This document shows, one piece after another, positions 43,800-52,320 of a stretch of DNA of 64,000 nucleotides. Position 1 is the stretch's first letter. Each line of letters begins with the position of its first letter. The translations under genes were made by a program, and so were the position numbers. The notes under the pieces are model-generated. The model saw nothing but the letters and a program-made list of their open reading frames with translations. It was not told where the DNA came from and did not search any database. This DNA is from an uncultured Clostridia bacterium (GTDB lineage Bacteria > Bacillota > Clostridia > Christensenellales > Aristaeellaceae): contig CALCUD010000002.1 of the NCBI GenBank assembly GCA_937906775.1, positions 62,001 to 126,000 on the forward strand, read 5' to 3'.

Positions 43800-46262
43800 A
43801 TGAGTCAGATCCGTATCCGGACAAGTGAAAAAAGGTTTCCCGTCGCGCCTGATCTTTACGGGCTGTTTTTTGAGGACATCAGCCGCGCGGGGGACGGAGG
43901 CCTCTATCCCGAAATGCTGCGGAACCGTTCCTTTGAGGATTCCCTGATGCCGGACGGTTGTACATCTACGGATGGCGGGAAAACCTTTGTTTCCCCGACC
44001 GGGTGGATCGAGGAGTTCAACAATGGGGAAGGAATGAACCAGTGGGTCAAAAACAACCGTGTCGCTCCGACCCCGGTTCCGGGATGGTATGCCGAAGGAG
44101 CGGAGATGGCGCTGGATCCGGATCATGTGCTGAATGAACACCGCCGGGTTTCTCTGCGGGTGACATTCCGGACCGGCGGCAGCATCCGGAATACCGGATA
44201 CGGCGGGATCCCGCAGGAGGCTGGCAGACAGTATCATTTCTATGCCTTTGCCCGGACCGATACGGAAGTCGCGCTGACCCTGCGTACAGAGGAGAACGGT
44301 CGGGTGCTTTCCTCTGCGGAAATCACGGTTCACCCGGGCGGATGGACCCGGTGCGACGCGATGATGACGGCGTCTTCCACCGCGGGCGGAGCTGCTTTTG
44401 TGATCCGCTGCGACACGGAGGCGACCGTGCGGTTCGGATTTGCCTCCCTGATGCCGGCGGAAACGTTCATGGGACACGGACTCCGGAAGGACCTGGCGGA
44501 GAAACTGCGGGACATGCATCCTGCATTCCTGCGTTTTCCGGGCGGCTGCATTGTCGAAGGCTTCACGATGGAGACGGTATGGTATTTCCGGAACACGGTG
44601 GGACCGGTCTGGGAACGCCCGAGTCACTGGCTTCTGTGGCACTACCGGACGACTAACGGGCTGGGATTCCATGAATATCTTCAGCTTTGCGAGGATCTCC
44701 ATCTGGCGCCCCTGTACGTATGCAACTGCGGAATGACGTGTCAGGGACGGAAGCCGCGCTACTTTGATGAAAAGGAACAGGCGGATCTGCTGGAGGACAT
44801 TCTGGCCGCGCTGGAGTACGCGCTCGGTTCCGCGGATTCCCGCTGGGGCGCCGTTCGCGCGGAGATGGGTCATCCGGCGCCCTTCCGGCTGGATTATCTG
44901 GAAATCGGAAACGAGAATTCCGGGCCGGAATATGAACGGCGTTTTGATCAGATTCGGGACGCCGTGCTTGCCCGCTATCCTCATCTGAAGATCATCGCGA
45001 ATGACCGCGGGAGAACCCGGAAGCTGAATACGGAACTCGCGGATGACCATTATTACAACATGCCGGAATTTTTCGCCGAAAAGATCACGATGTATGATGA
45101 CTACGACAGGAATGCTCCGGACGTGTTTGTCGGCGAATTCTCCGTCAACCAGACCTATGAGGGTCAGCTTCGCGCCGCGGTCGCGGAGGCTATGTTCATG
45201 GTCGGGATGGAGCGGAATCAGGACAAGGTGCGGCTGGCATCCTATGCCCCGCTGTTCCAGCATACGCATTACGGATCCTGGTTCCCGAATCTGCTGATCT
45301 ATGACAATTTGCGCAGTTTCGCGATTCCGACCTATTATGCCTGGCGGCTGTTCGGAGGCAGCCGCGGGAAGAATGTCATTTTCTCGGCGGAAGAAGGGAA
45401 CAGGATTTATTACGCGCTGCACGGCCTGCCGGCCCTTTCCGGAGATGACGGCGTCCGCTACCGGAACCCTGTATGGAACGGCGTTCCCGTATCGCCCTCC
45501 AGAGATATCTGTGCCCGGCATGCATTGAACGGCGAGGGCGAAATCACCGTGTTCCGGGAATTGCCGGAAGGAATGCCGGCATTCGGCTTCAAGGTGTATC
45601 CGCTGGTCACGCTGGGGGAGGATCTGACGTGCCGGGAAGGTGTGTTCGAAACGGATGTCTTCTGCGAGGAGGGGAAGGATATTGCGCTCGGTATTCTCGC
45701 GTCCCCCAAACCGCTTTCCTATTATGACCGGAACAATCCGAATCCGTGCGATCCGTGGAGCATGCGCTTTCTGGAGGTTTCACGCTGGATCATCCGGGAC
45801 GGGAAATCTTTTGTCGCGCGCGACAGCTTCCCACCTGTGCCGATCTCGCCTGAGCGGGACGCGCCGCTGCGGATGAATGCGTTCAATCATCTGAAATATT
45901 TCGTCAAAGGCCACTTCGTGACAATGGAAATCAACGGGGAAACAGTGGATACGGCGGAACTTCCGAGCTATCCGGCGATGGGTTCTGTGGCCACGGATTC
46001 GGAGGATGAGGTGATTATCAAGATTGTCAACTTTGCCCCGGAACCTGATCCGGTCCGTATTCAGCTGGACTGCGACGTGGAGGAATCGTATACGGTCGGG
46101 CTGCTGACCGGAGAGGCCGAGGCTGAAAACAGCCTTGAAAAGCCCGAATACGTGCACGATGTCACGCTGCAGGCCGCGGGGGCTGCACCGGAATTTGTCT
46201 ATGAAGCGCCTGCGCTGTCCGTGAATGTGCTGACACTGAAAAAAAGACGGCCTGAACGGTAA
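43800..46262 (+). CDS. Alpha-L-arabinofuranosidase, GH51
   Basis: 820 residues, the long GH51 form. 'LYGLFFEDISRAGDGGLYPEML' opens the protein, followed by a carbohydrate-binding-like sandwich (about 60-220) and the barrel from about residue 225. The acid/base is Glu372 in EIGNEN; the nucleophile is Glu446 in VGEFSV. A C-terminal beta domain closes it. There is no signal peptide, so it should act on imported arabino-oligosaccharides. It is a single-gene unit between mutS2 and a convergent gene. The substrate range is inferred from the family. Confidence 0.92.
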   Translation: MSQIRIRTSEKRFPVAPDLYGLFFEDISRAGDGGLYPEMLRNRSFEDSLMPDGCTSTDGGKTFVSPTGWIEEFNNGEGMNQWVKNNRVAPTPVPGWYAEGAEMALDPDHVLNEHRRVSLRVTFRTGGSIRNTGYGGIPQEAGRQYHFYAFARTDTEVALTLRTEENGRVLSSAEITVHPGGWTRCDAMMTASSTAGGAAFVIRCDTEATVRFGFASLMPAETFMGHGLRKDLAEKLRDMHPAFLRFPGGCIVEGFTMETVWYFRNTVGPVWERPSHWLLWHYRTTNGLGFHEYLQLCEDLHLAPLYVCNCGMTCQGRKPRYFDEKEQADLLEDILAALEYALGSADSRWGAVRAEMGHPAPFRLDYLEIGNENSGPEYERRFDQIRDAVLARYPHLKIIANDRGRTRKLNTELADDHYYNMPEFFAEKITMYDDYDRNAPDVFVGEFSVNQTYEGQLRAAVAEAMFMVGMERNQDKVRLASYAPLFQHTHYGSWFPNLLIYDNLRSFAIPTYYAWRLFGGSRGKNVIFSAEEGNRIYYALHGLPALSGDDGVRYRNPVWNGVPVSPSRDICARHALNGEGEITVFRELPEGMPAFGFKVYPLVTLGEDLTCREGVFETDVFCEEGKDIALGILASPKPLSYYDRNNPNPCDPWSMRFLEVSRWIIRDGKSFVARDSFPPVPISPERDAPLRMNAFNHLKYFVKGHFVTMEINGETVDTAELPSYPAMGSVATDSEDEVIIKIVNFAPEPDPVRIQLDCDVEESYTVGLLTGEAEAENSLEKPEYVHDVTLQAAGAAPEFVYEAPALSVNVLTLKKRRPER

Positions 46263-46270
46263 CGGGCAAG

Positions 46271-46285
46271 CCGGTTGTGAACCGG
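46271..46285. repeat. Short hairpin between convergent genes
   Basis: CCGGTT, loop GTG, AACCGG in the 28-bp gap; no T-run, so a weak terminator at best. Confidence 0.4.
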
Positions 46286-46290
46286 TATGA

Positions 46291-47220
46291 TCAGAAAAGG
46301 TCCGGGAATGCGGAACGACAAATCGCTTCCCTGACACGGTCCCGGGTTTCCGGCTTTGCCAGATAATACAGCAGGAATTCCAGGACCTGTGCGCTGCCGA
46401 GCTCCCGGCCTTCCAGTTTGAATTCGGTGAAACCCATTGGAAGATAGGTGTTCCGGATGTCATCGGGGCTGATGAAGGCCGGGCTTTTCATTGCCGTTGA
46501 AAAACGGTAGCCCTTTCCGGCGTCTGGCGCTTTGCAGACAAAATCGGGTCCGGGTTCGTCAAGATTGATCCGGCTGACGGATTCATAGCAGGCTTTCCGG
46601 TCCTGACATCCGACCCAGCAGCATTCGTTGCACAGGAACTCGACTTTTTGCTTTTGAGCCGGCGTCAGCGTATGGAGCCGGCTGAACGCCTTGTTCAGCC
46701 GGAAATCCGGAATCACGTAACGGAATTCCTCCCGGTCGAGCTCCGACACAAACGCGGTGAAGTCCGTCAGCACCTTGGTGGTGGAGGAGACGGCATACAG
46801 TTCCGGATAGCGGTCTTTCAGATAGGCGAGCAGAAGATCCGAATGGAGGATCACCCCGTTTTGCGGCCCGCGGCTTTCCGCCAGCAGCGCGCAGAGCGTG
46901 TTGCACTTCCAGTCCGAAAGATGCTCCGGGCGGAGCAGGGAATTGCTGAAGGTCAGCCGGGCGGAGATCCCGTATTCGCGGCAGAGGGCGAGAACCGAAC
47001 GCGGTTCCGCTTCTCCCGAGCCGACGCGGCCGCCGCCCCAGAGGCAGTCCGCCGGGGCGCCGTACAGGGAGGCAATTTCGCAATCCTCCCGGAAATACTC
47101 CCGATGCTCCCGGAAGAGCGGAAGGAATGCGCGGTATAACGCTTCAAATTCAAACAGGCCGGGCAGATGAAACCGCGCTGCCGGACGGCTTTCCGGGGAA
47201 TGCAGGACAGAACCGTTCAT
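46291..47220 (-). CDS. Conserved protein with Cys cluster, U32-like
   Basis: 309 residues. The order of elements (a strand with 'IASLYGAPADCLWGGGR', then 'ISARLTFSNSLL', 'NGVILHSDLLLAYLK', 'LYAVSSTTKVL') resembles a TIM-barrel protein related to the U32 peptidase group. The block 'EFLCNECCWVGCQDRKACYE' near residue 190 has five Cys that could bind a metal or an Fe-S cluster. No catalytic motif is certain. It sits alone, convergent with the arabinofuranosidase. The function is unknown. Confidence 0.6.
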   Translation of the reverse strand: MNGSVLHSPESRPAARFHLPGLFEFEALYRAFLPLFREHREYFREDCEIASLYGAPADCLWGGGRVGSGEAEPRSVLALCREYGISARLTFSNSLLRPEHLSDWKCNTLCALLAESRGPQNGVILHSDLLLAYLKDRYPELYAVSSTTKVLTDFTAFVSELDREEFRYVIPDFRLNKAFSRLHTLTPAQKQKVEFLCNECCWVGCQDRKACYESVSRINLDEPGPDFVCKAPDAGKGYRFSTAMKSPAFISPDDIRNTYLPMGFTEFKLEGRELGSAQVLEFLLYYLAKPETRDRVREAICRSAFPDLF

Positions 47221-47282
47221 GAGAAAGGAAACTCCTTTCGGCGGAATTGAACCCGCGCAGCCCGGAGAAAACGCCGGACGGA

Positions 47283-47311
47283 TTGCGGGAATGGCTGAAC
47301 AGGCGTATAAT
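47283..47311 (+). promoter_or_regulatory. Promoter of the LUD gene
   Basis: TTGCGG (47283-47288), 17-bp spacer, TATAAT (47306-47311), 44 bp before ATG 47355. Confidence 0.7.
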
Positions 47312-47354
47312 ATACTGCAGAAGGGTACATCATCATACGGAGGAGGGACTGTCG

Positions 47355-47984
47355 ATGGATCCGAACCGTGAAAAAAGGAATGAGCTGCTGGCTGAAAAAG
47401 TCATCCGGGGACTGGAATCCCGAAACATGGCGGGTTCTTTTGCCCGGACGAAGGAAGAGGCGCTCGCGAAGGCGCTGGAGCTGATTCCGGAAGGAAGCAG
47501 CGTAACGAACGGCGGATCGGTCTCCATCAGCGAGATCGGCCTGGTTGACGCCGTGATCGCCGGGAATTATCACTACATCGACCGGAACAGGGCGAGCGAC
47601 AAACGGGAGGCGGAGCTTTCAGCCTATGCCGCGGACGTCTATCTCGGAAGCGTCAACGCGATCACGGAGGACGGCGTTCTGATCAACATCGACGGGAACT
47701 CAAACCGGGTGTCCGCCTACGCGTACGGACCGCGGAAACTGATCCTGATCGTCGGTATGAACAAGGTGACGAAGGATGTCGACCATGCGATGAAGCGGGC
47801 GCGCAATGAAGCCGCTCCGATCAACGCGCAGCGTTTCGGACTGTCCACCCCCTGCAGCAGAACCGGCTCCTGCATGGATTGCAAATGTCCCGACACAATC
47901 TGCTGCCAGTTCCTGATCACCCGGTATGAAAGACATGCCGGCCGGGTTCATGTGATCCTGGTGAACGGGGACCTCGGCTTCTGA
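47355..47984 (+). CDS. LUD-domain (LutC/YkgG-like) protein
   Basis: About 209 residues. 'SSVTNGGSVSISEIGLVDAV' and 'GSVNAITEDGVLINIDGNSNRV' define the LUD domain. The C-terminus adds a Cys motif, 'TPCSRTGSCMDCKCPD', typical of the stand-alone clostridial form. LutB and LutA partners for lactate oxidation are not present, so lactate use is not implied. ATG 47355 with GGAGGGA about 8 nt upstream; an in-frame extension to 47247 was rejected. Confidence 0.83.
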   Translation: MDPNREKRNELLAEKVIRGLESRNMAGSFARTKEEALAKALELIPEGSSVTNGGSVSISEIGLVDAVIAGNYHYIDRNRASDKREAELSAYAADVYLGSVNAITEDGVLINIDGNSNRVSAYAYGPRKLILIVGMNKVTKDVDHAMKRARNEAAPINAQRFGLSTPCSRTGSCMDCKCPDTICCQFLITRYERHAGRVHVILVNGDLGF

Positions 47985-48030
47985 TCCGGATGAACGCGGG
48001 ACGCGATACGCGCCGCGAACCGCCGCGCTC

Positions 48031-48528
48031 TTACAGATGATTGCGGATGACCTTCCATTCGTCAAACAGCCGGTCCGCGGAATACGCCGCGTTGGCAGGA
48101 CTGGTGGAGGGAAGCCGGACCGGAACACGGCCGCAAACGGGGAAAAGATACTTCATGAACAACTCCGCGGAAGTTCCTCCGTTGCAGTAGATTTCACGGA
48201 TATCCGCGGCGCCCAGAACCTTCATGATGTTCACGGGAATCACGTTCCGGATGCTGCTGTCACTGGAGCCGATGATCTCACAGGATTCCACCGCGTCCCA
48301 CAGCGCGATCCCGTTTGCCAGTAGCAACGCTTTCCGGCCTTCCGTATCCGGCGGGATCTCCGTTTCCAGAATCCTTCCCAGAACCGGCCAGAAGCGGTTT
48401 CTCGGATGCCCGTAGAAAAAGGCGGCCTCCCGTGATTTGACGGAAGGGAAACTGCCGAGGATCAGCACTTTGGATCCTGAATCGAATACCGGTCCGAAAT
48501 TCCTTTGTATGTGCATATGTTCTGTCAT
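48031..48528 (-). CDS. DNA-deoxyinosine/uracil glycosylase family protein
   Basis: About 165 residues. 'VLILGSFPSVKSREAAFFYG' then 'HPRNRFWPVLG' is the active-site region of the uracil-DNA glycosylase superfamily, group acting on hypoxanthine. The C-terminal 'RLPSTSPANAAYS' is the DNA-intercalation loop. It removes deaminated bases. Start ATG 48528 with GGGAG 7-9 nt upstream. It is divergent from the nitroreductase gene. Confidence 0.85.
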   Translation of the reverse strand: MTEHMHIQRNFGPVFDSGSKVLILGSFPSVKSREAAFFYGHPRNRFWPVLGRILETEIPPDTEGRKALLLANGIALWDAVESCEIIGSSDSSIRNVIPVNIMKVLGAADIREIYCNGGTSAELFMKYLFPVCGRVPVRLPSTSPANAAYSADRLFDEWKVIRNHL

Positions 48529-48616
48529 AGGTATTCTCCCGGAAACATTCCGTTCACAGTGAAATCGGTGATCCCCGCGCCGGTGTGAAGCCCGGGGGAT
48601 CCCGCAGGCGGATCGG

Positions 48617-48650
48617 ATGATCCCGTTCATCTCCGGATGACCGGGATCAT
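48617..48650. repeat. 15-bp inverted repeat upstream of divergent genes
   Basis: ATGATCCCGTTCATC, TCCG, GATGACCGGGATCAT: 14 of 15 positions pair, with no T-run. It lies in the 268-bp gap between the glycosylase and nitroreductase starts and could be an operator. Confidence 0.6.
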
Positions 48651-48796
48651 TGGTGTATCAACAGGAATATTCTTTACGAGGAGCGCTGATTCCTTTACAG
48701 AACAGCCGGATATGCCGAAAGGATTCCGGTCACGCGACGCCGCGGCTGACGGACTTTCATACAGACGGCATATTCTGCAGAAACAGGAGGCACAAG

Positions 48797-49309
48797 ATGG
48801 ATTTCATTACATTGACTGAAGAACGGTATTCCGTCCGGAAATTTTCGGACAGGCCGGTCGAACAGGAGAAGCTGGATCTGATCCTTCGGGCGGGGCAAAC
48901 CGCGCCGACTGCGTGCAATTTTCAGCCGCAGAGGATCTATGTGCTTCGGAGCCGGGAGGCTCTGGAAAGATTGCAGAAGTGTAAAACGTCTCATTTCGGG
49001 GAAACGCTGGCGGTACTGGTGTGTTGCGATACCGCGGTCTGCTGGAAAAGAGACTATGACGGGAAGAGCAGCGGGGAGATCGACGCATCGATCGTAACGA
49101 CGCAGATGATGCTGGAAGCCTGGGAGCAGGGAATCGGATCCACCTGGGTGATGCACTTCATCCCGGAAGCGATCCGTGAGGAGTTTGCGCTGCCGGAGGA
49201 CGAAGAACCGGTCAGCCTGCTGGTGATGGGGTATCCGGCGGAGGACTCGGCTCCTTCAGCGATGCATTCCAAACGGGCGGATCCGGAAAAGTATGTGACA
49301 GTTCTGTAA
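48797..49309 (+). CDS. Nitroreductase family protein
   Basis: 170 residues, FMN-dependent fold. 'LTEERYSVRKFSDRPVEQEK' is the N-terminal FMN-binding loop (R-S/Y-xRxF), followed by 'TAPTACNFQPQRIYVL' and 'MMLEAWEQGIGSTWV'. It is shorter than NfsB (about 217), as in many anaerobe proteins. ATG 48797 with AACAGGAGG upstream. It may reduce quinones or nitro compounds. The next gene follows after 22 bp. Confidence 0.87.
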   Translation: MDFITLTEERYSVRKFSDRPVEQEKLDLILRAGQTAPTACNFQPQRIYVLRSREALERLQKCKTSHFGETLAVLVCCDTAVCWKRDYDGKSSGEIDASIVTTQMMLEAWEQGIGSTWVMHFIPEAIREEFALPEDEEPVSLLVMGYPAEDSAPSAMHSKRADPEKYVTVL

Positions 49310-49331
49310 ATAAATGCAGGGAGACCGGAAA

Positions 49332-50180
49332 ATGAAAAAAACGGTATACAGGATCGTCTGTATGACGGTCGCGGTATTCATATCGGTTACAGCGTTCGGA
49401 ACGGGATCCTGCGAAACAGCTGAGCGGTTTCCCGATACGGTGATCAGTGAAATGATTTCTGTGTATGGCGCGTCCGGGGATCTTTCCGATCCGGATATCG
49501 TCATGCTTGAAAAGGAACTGCAGGGGATGGATCCGGCCAGGGCCGGACTCTGGAAGGGCATTCTGGATTACTGGGACCGGCTCAACAGCGTCCCGGTCAA
49601 TCCGGAGAAACTTCCGGACGGACTTCCGGAGGATCACAGGCTTTGTATCGTCATCCTCGGGTATCAGCTCGAACCGGACGGCGGCATCCGCCCGGAACTG
49701 GAAGGCAGACTGAAAACCGGTCTCGCCTGCGCCGGACAGTATCCGGACGCCTGGGTGCTCTGCACCGGAGGAGGGACTGCAGCCCGGAACCGGGAAGCTA
49801 CCGAGGCGGAAGTCATGGGCGAGTGGCTGATCGGAAACGGACTGGAGAAAGACAGGCTGATCATTGAAAACAGCTCCATGAGTACGACCGAAAACGCGCT
49901 CTATTCCGCGGAGATCCTGCAAAGCGAATATCCGGAGATCGATTCTGTCGTGATCGTCAGCAGCGCCTACCATATTCCGTGGGGGCAGCTTCTGTTTGAA
50001 GCCGCGTTCCGGATGAATGCCGCGATGGACGGGGCGCCGGAGGTCCATGCGATTTCCAATGCGGGATATATGATCGACAATCCGGGGTATTCCAATATCA
50101 TGGGGTATCAGACTTCCGGCCTGAACAGTCTTCTTCGGCGCAGAACGGGAAGAACGCTTCCGGCTGCCTCCGGAAACTGA
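49332..50180 (+). CDS. YdcF/SanA-like DUF218 secreted protein
   Basis: About 282 residues. A signal peptide or anchor (KTVYRIVCMTVAVFISVTAFG) precedes a DUF218 domain with 'CIVILGYQLEPDGGIRPELEGR', 'VLCTGGGTAARN', 'EAEVMGEWLI' and 'ENSSMSTTENALYSAEIL'. Proteins of this family act in envelope maintenance (ElyC, SanA) but their enzymology is not settled. It follows the nitroreductase closely and converges with the Nudix-HD gene. Confidence 0.82.
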   Translation: MKKTVYRIVCMTVAVFISVTAFGTGSCETAERFPDTVISEMISVYGASGDLSDPDIVMLEKELQGMDPARAGLWKGILDYWDRLNSVPVNPEKLPDGLPEDHRLCIVILGYQLEPDGGIRPELEGRLKTGLACAGQYPDAWVLCTGGGTAARNREATEAEVMGEWLIGNGLEKDRLIIENSSMSTTENALYSAEILQSEYPEIDSVVIVSSAYHIPWGQLLFEAAFRMNAAMDGAPEVHAISNAGYMIDNPGYSNIMGYQTSGLNSLLRRRTGRTLPAASGN

Positions 50181-50205
50181 CGGCGGAGTGCCGGGCATTC
50201 GCGGA

Positions 50206-51399
50206 TCAGGGAAACAGATCGTTCCGAAGCTGCCGGGCGAATTCTTCCGTCAGACGGGTTTTTTCTTCCCAGAACCGCCTTGCCGCGGGGGTTACCATCG
50301 GATTCACCCGCTGCTGACGCAGGGTATACCGGCAGATATGATCGAAACTGTCTGACACGGTGGCGTTCCGGTTCCGGCTTTCCGTGATCATGCAGTCCAT
50401 CACGATGCCCAGCGCGCCCATATCATCCAGCAGATCCGCCTCCATCAGGAGCAGCAGATCAGGATCCGTATCCGGATCCTGCATGGTCTGTTTGTCGGAA
50501 TGATGTGCCACGAGAGAACAGATCCGTTCGATCCTGTCGGGATCGAATCCGTGTTCGGTCAGATACCGGCGGGTCAGCGGGACGCCGGCCCCGGCGTGAC
50601 CGCCGGGGGAACCGGCCACGGACCGGCCGACATCGTGAAAGATCGTTGCGATGATCACATCGTCCCGGTGGAACCGGGAGGGGTTTTCATCAGCCTCCAG
50701 CAGGCGGACCGCCCAGCCCAGCACACGCCGCGTGTGTTCGAAACGGCTGTAGCTGATCTCAAACTTGAAGGATGATTCGTCCGCATTTTCCAGTTTTTCC
50801 CGAACCCAAACCATCATATCGTCTGCGCCGGGAACGTTGAGACTTTCAATGAACGCCTGCTGCCCGCGGATCCGTTCTTCCTTCTGCGATTCGAGATCCA
50901 GCAGCTCCAGCACCTGCGCCTCCTGCCGGGCAAAATCGTAATGCGGTCCAAGCTCGCGCCTTCCCGCAAGCCTGTTCCGGTTGGCGGCCTCCCACGGATC
51001 CAGCCAGACCGGAGTATATCCGGCTTCCTGTTCATACGCCAGCAGGGCGGTCGGACCGGGGGTCTCCTCCACCTCGCAGAAATAATAAAGATGCTCATGT
51101 TCGAAGATCCCGTCCGGGTTCAGCTGATCCCGGGCGCGGCGGAGCACGGAGCCATATTCCCGAATGCTTTCAGGACGTACAAGATATCCGGTTTCCTCCC
51201 GGATCTCACGACACAGAGCCGCCTCAGGGGTTTCCCCCTCCTCGACCCGGCCGCCCGGAAACATACAGTAGTTGTGTTTCACGGAATGAACCAGCAGAAG
51301 ATCCCGGCCTTTCCGGATAATTCCCCGGACGGAAAGCAGACGGCAGACAGGACCTTCTTCGGAATAATTTTTCAAATCAACGGTCAGCAGACGATTCAT
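50206..51399 (-). CDS. Nudix hydrolase fused to HD phosphohydrolase
   Basis: 397 residues. The N-terminal Nudix domain (about 1-150) has 'GGRVEEGETPEAALCREIRE' then ETG. The HD domain (about 200-360) has its first His in 'SRFEHTRRVLGWA', the HD pair in 'IATIFHDVGRS' and later 'LVAHHSDKQT', 'LLMEADLLDDMGALG'. Both parts hydrolyse nucleotides or phosphate esters in other proteins. The fusion suggests sequential cleavage of a nucleotide, or metabolite repair. Minus-strand promoter with extended -10 upstream. Confidence 0.85.
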   Translation of the reverse strand: MNRLLTVDLKNYSEEGPVCRLLSVRGIIRKGRDLLLVHSVKHNYCMFPGGRVEEGETPEAALCREIREETGYLVRPESIREYGSVLRRARDQLNPDGIFEHEHLYYFCEVEETPGPTALLAYEQEAGYTPVWLDPWEAANRNRLAGRRELGPHYDFARQEAQVLELLDLESQKEERIRGQQAFIESLNVPGADDMMVWVREKLENADESSFKFEISYSRFEHTRRVLGWAVRLLEADENPSRFHRDDVIIATIFHDVGRSVAGSPGGHAGAGVPLTRRYLTEHGFDPDRIERICSLVAHHSDKQTMQDPDTDPDLLLLMEADLLDDMGALGIVMDCMITESRNRNATVSDSFDHICRYTLRQQRVNPMVTPAARRFWEEKTRLTEEFARQLRNDLFP

Positions 51400-51446
51400 C
51401 AGGGACTCCTTTCACGGTTCATGTCAGGCGATGAAACTGATGACTC

Positions 51447-51475
51447 ACTATATCAGATCGGTTTTTGAAACACAA
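51447..51475 (-). promoter_or_regulatory. Candidate promoter of the Nudix-HD gene
   Basis: Minus strand TTGTGT (51475-51470), 17-bp spacer, TGATATAGT extended -10 with TATAGT at 51452-51447. Confidence 0.5.
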
Positions 51476-51513
51476 GACGCGGAAAACAAAAACCGACAGG
51501 ACGGAGGCGCTCC

Positions 51514-52317
51514 ATGAAAGAATCGGATCTGTTTGAACCGATCAGAACGTATTTTGCGGAGGCGGGATATACCGGAGACGGCGAAGTCGGCGGGATCGAT
51601 CTCTATATGGAAAAGGACGGGCTGAGCCTGGCTGTGGAACTGAAGAAAACGCTGGATTTCAAGGCGATCCGTCAGGCTGCGCTGGATCAGCGGACCTGTG
51701 ATCTTGTCTATATCGGAATCTTCCGGCCGGCCAATCTGTACACCCGTGAAATGAAGGATAAGATCTATCTTCTCAAACGCCTCGGGATCGGGCTGCTCTG
51801 CGTATCCCAGAGGACCGGGAAAACGGAAGCGGTGAGCGATCCCGTTGTCAGCGAACTGACGAGCTTCCAGAAGAATCACAAAGCCCGGACCGATTCCCTG
51901 AAACGGGAGTTCCGGAACCGGAAAGTCAAAAACAATCCGGGCGGCGTCCGGAATACAAAGCTGCTGACCGCATACCGCGAGGAAGCCCTGCTGGTGCTGG
52001 AGGCTCTTCAGCGTATGGGCGGGCAGGGTACCTGCAGGCAGGTCCGGGATATGACCGGCTGCCCCAGGGCTGCGAGCATTCTTTACAGAAATGTTTACGG
52101 CTGGTTTGAGAACACGGCCCGGGGCGAATACCAGCTGACCGGGGACGGGTCCCGCGCACTGGATGAATATGCGGATACGGTACGGCTCCTGCTGGAGGAA
52201 CAAAAAAAGCGAGAATCCGGCAGGCAGGAGTGTGATATAATGGAAAATGACGGCCACGGAAAACGGAATACACGGCACGAAACAGAAGTCAGCACAAATG
52301 AAAACCGGAGGAAATAA
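51514..52317 (+). CDS. DUF2161 putative PD-(D/E)xK phosphodiesterase
   Basis: 267 residues. The N-terminal 150 residues include 'GGIDLYMEKDGLSLAVELKK', an Asp followed by Glu-x-Lys, as in PD-(D/E)xK nuclease folds, and the DUF2161 block 'AALDQRTCDLVYIGIFRP'. The C-terminal part (about 150-240) looks like a winged helix ('VRDMTGCPRAASILYRNVYG'). The last residues are a basic, low-complexity tail. It ends 3 bp before the GH2 gene, so they are co-transcribed. Role unknown. Confidence 0.75.
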   Translation: MKESDLFEPIRTYFAEAGYTGDGEVGGIDLYMEKDGLSLAVELKKTLDFKAIRQAALDQRTCDLVYIGIFRPANLYTREMKDKIYLLKRLGIGLLCVSQRTGKTEAVSDPVVSELTSFQKNHKARTDSLKREFRNRKVKNNPGGVRNTKLLTAYREEALLVLEALQRMGGQGTCRQVRDMTGCPRAASILYRNVYGWFENTARGEYQLTGDGSRALDEYADTVRLLLEEQKKRESGRQECDIMENDGHGKRNTRHETEVSTNENRRK

Positions 52318-52320
52318 ACG

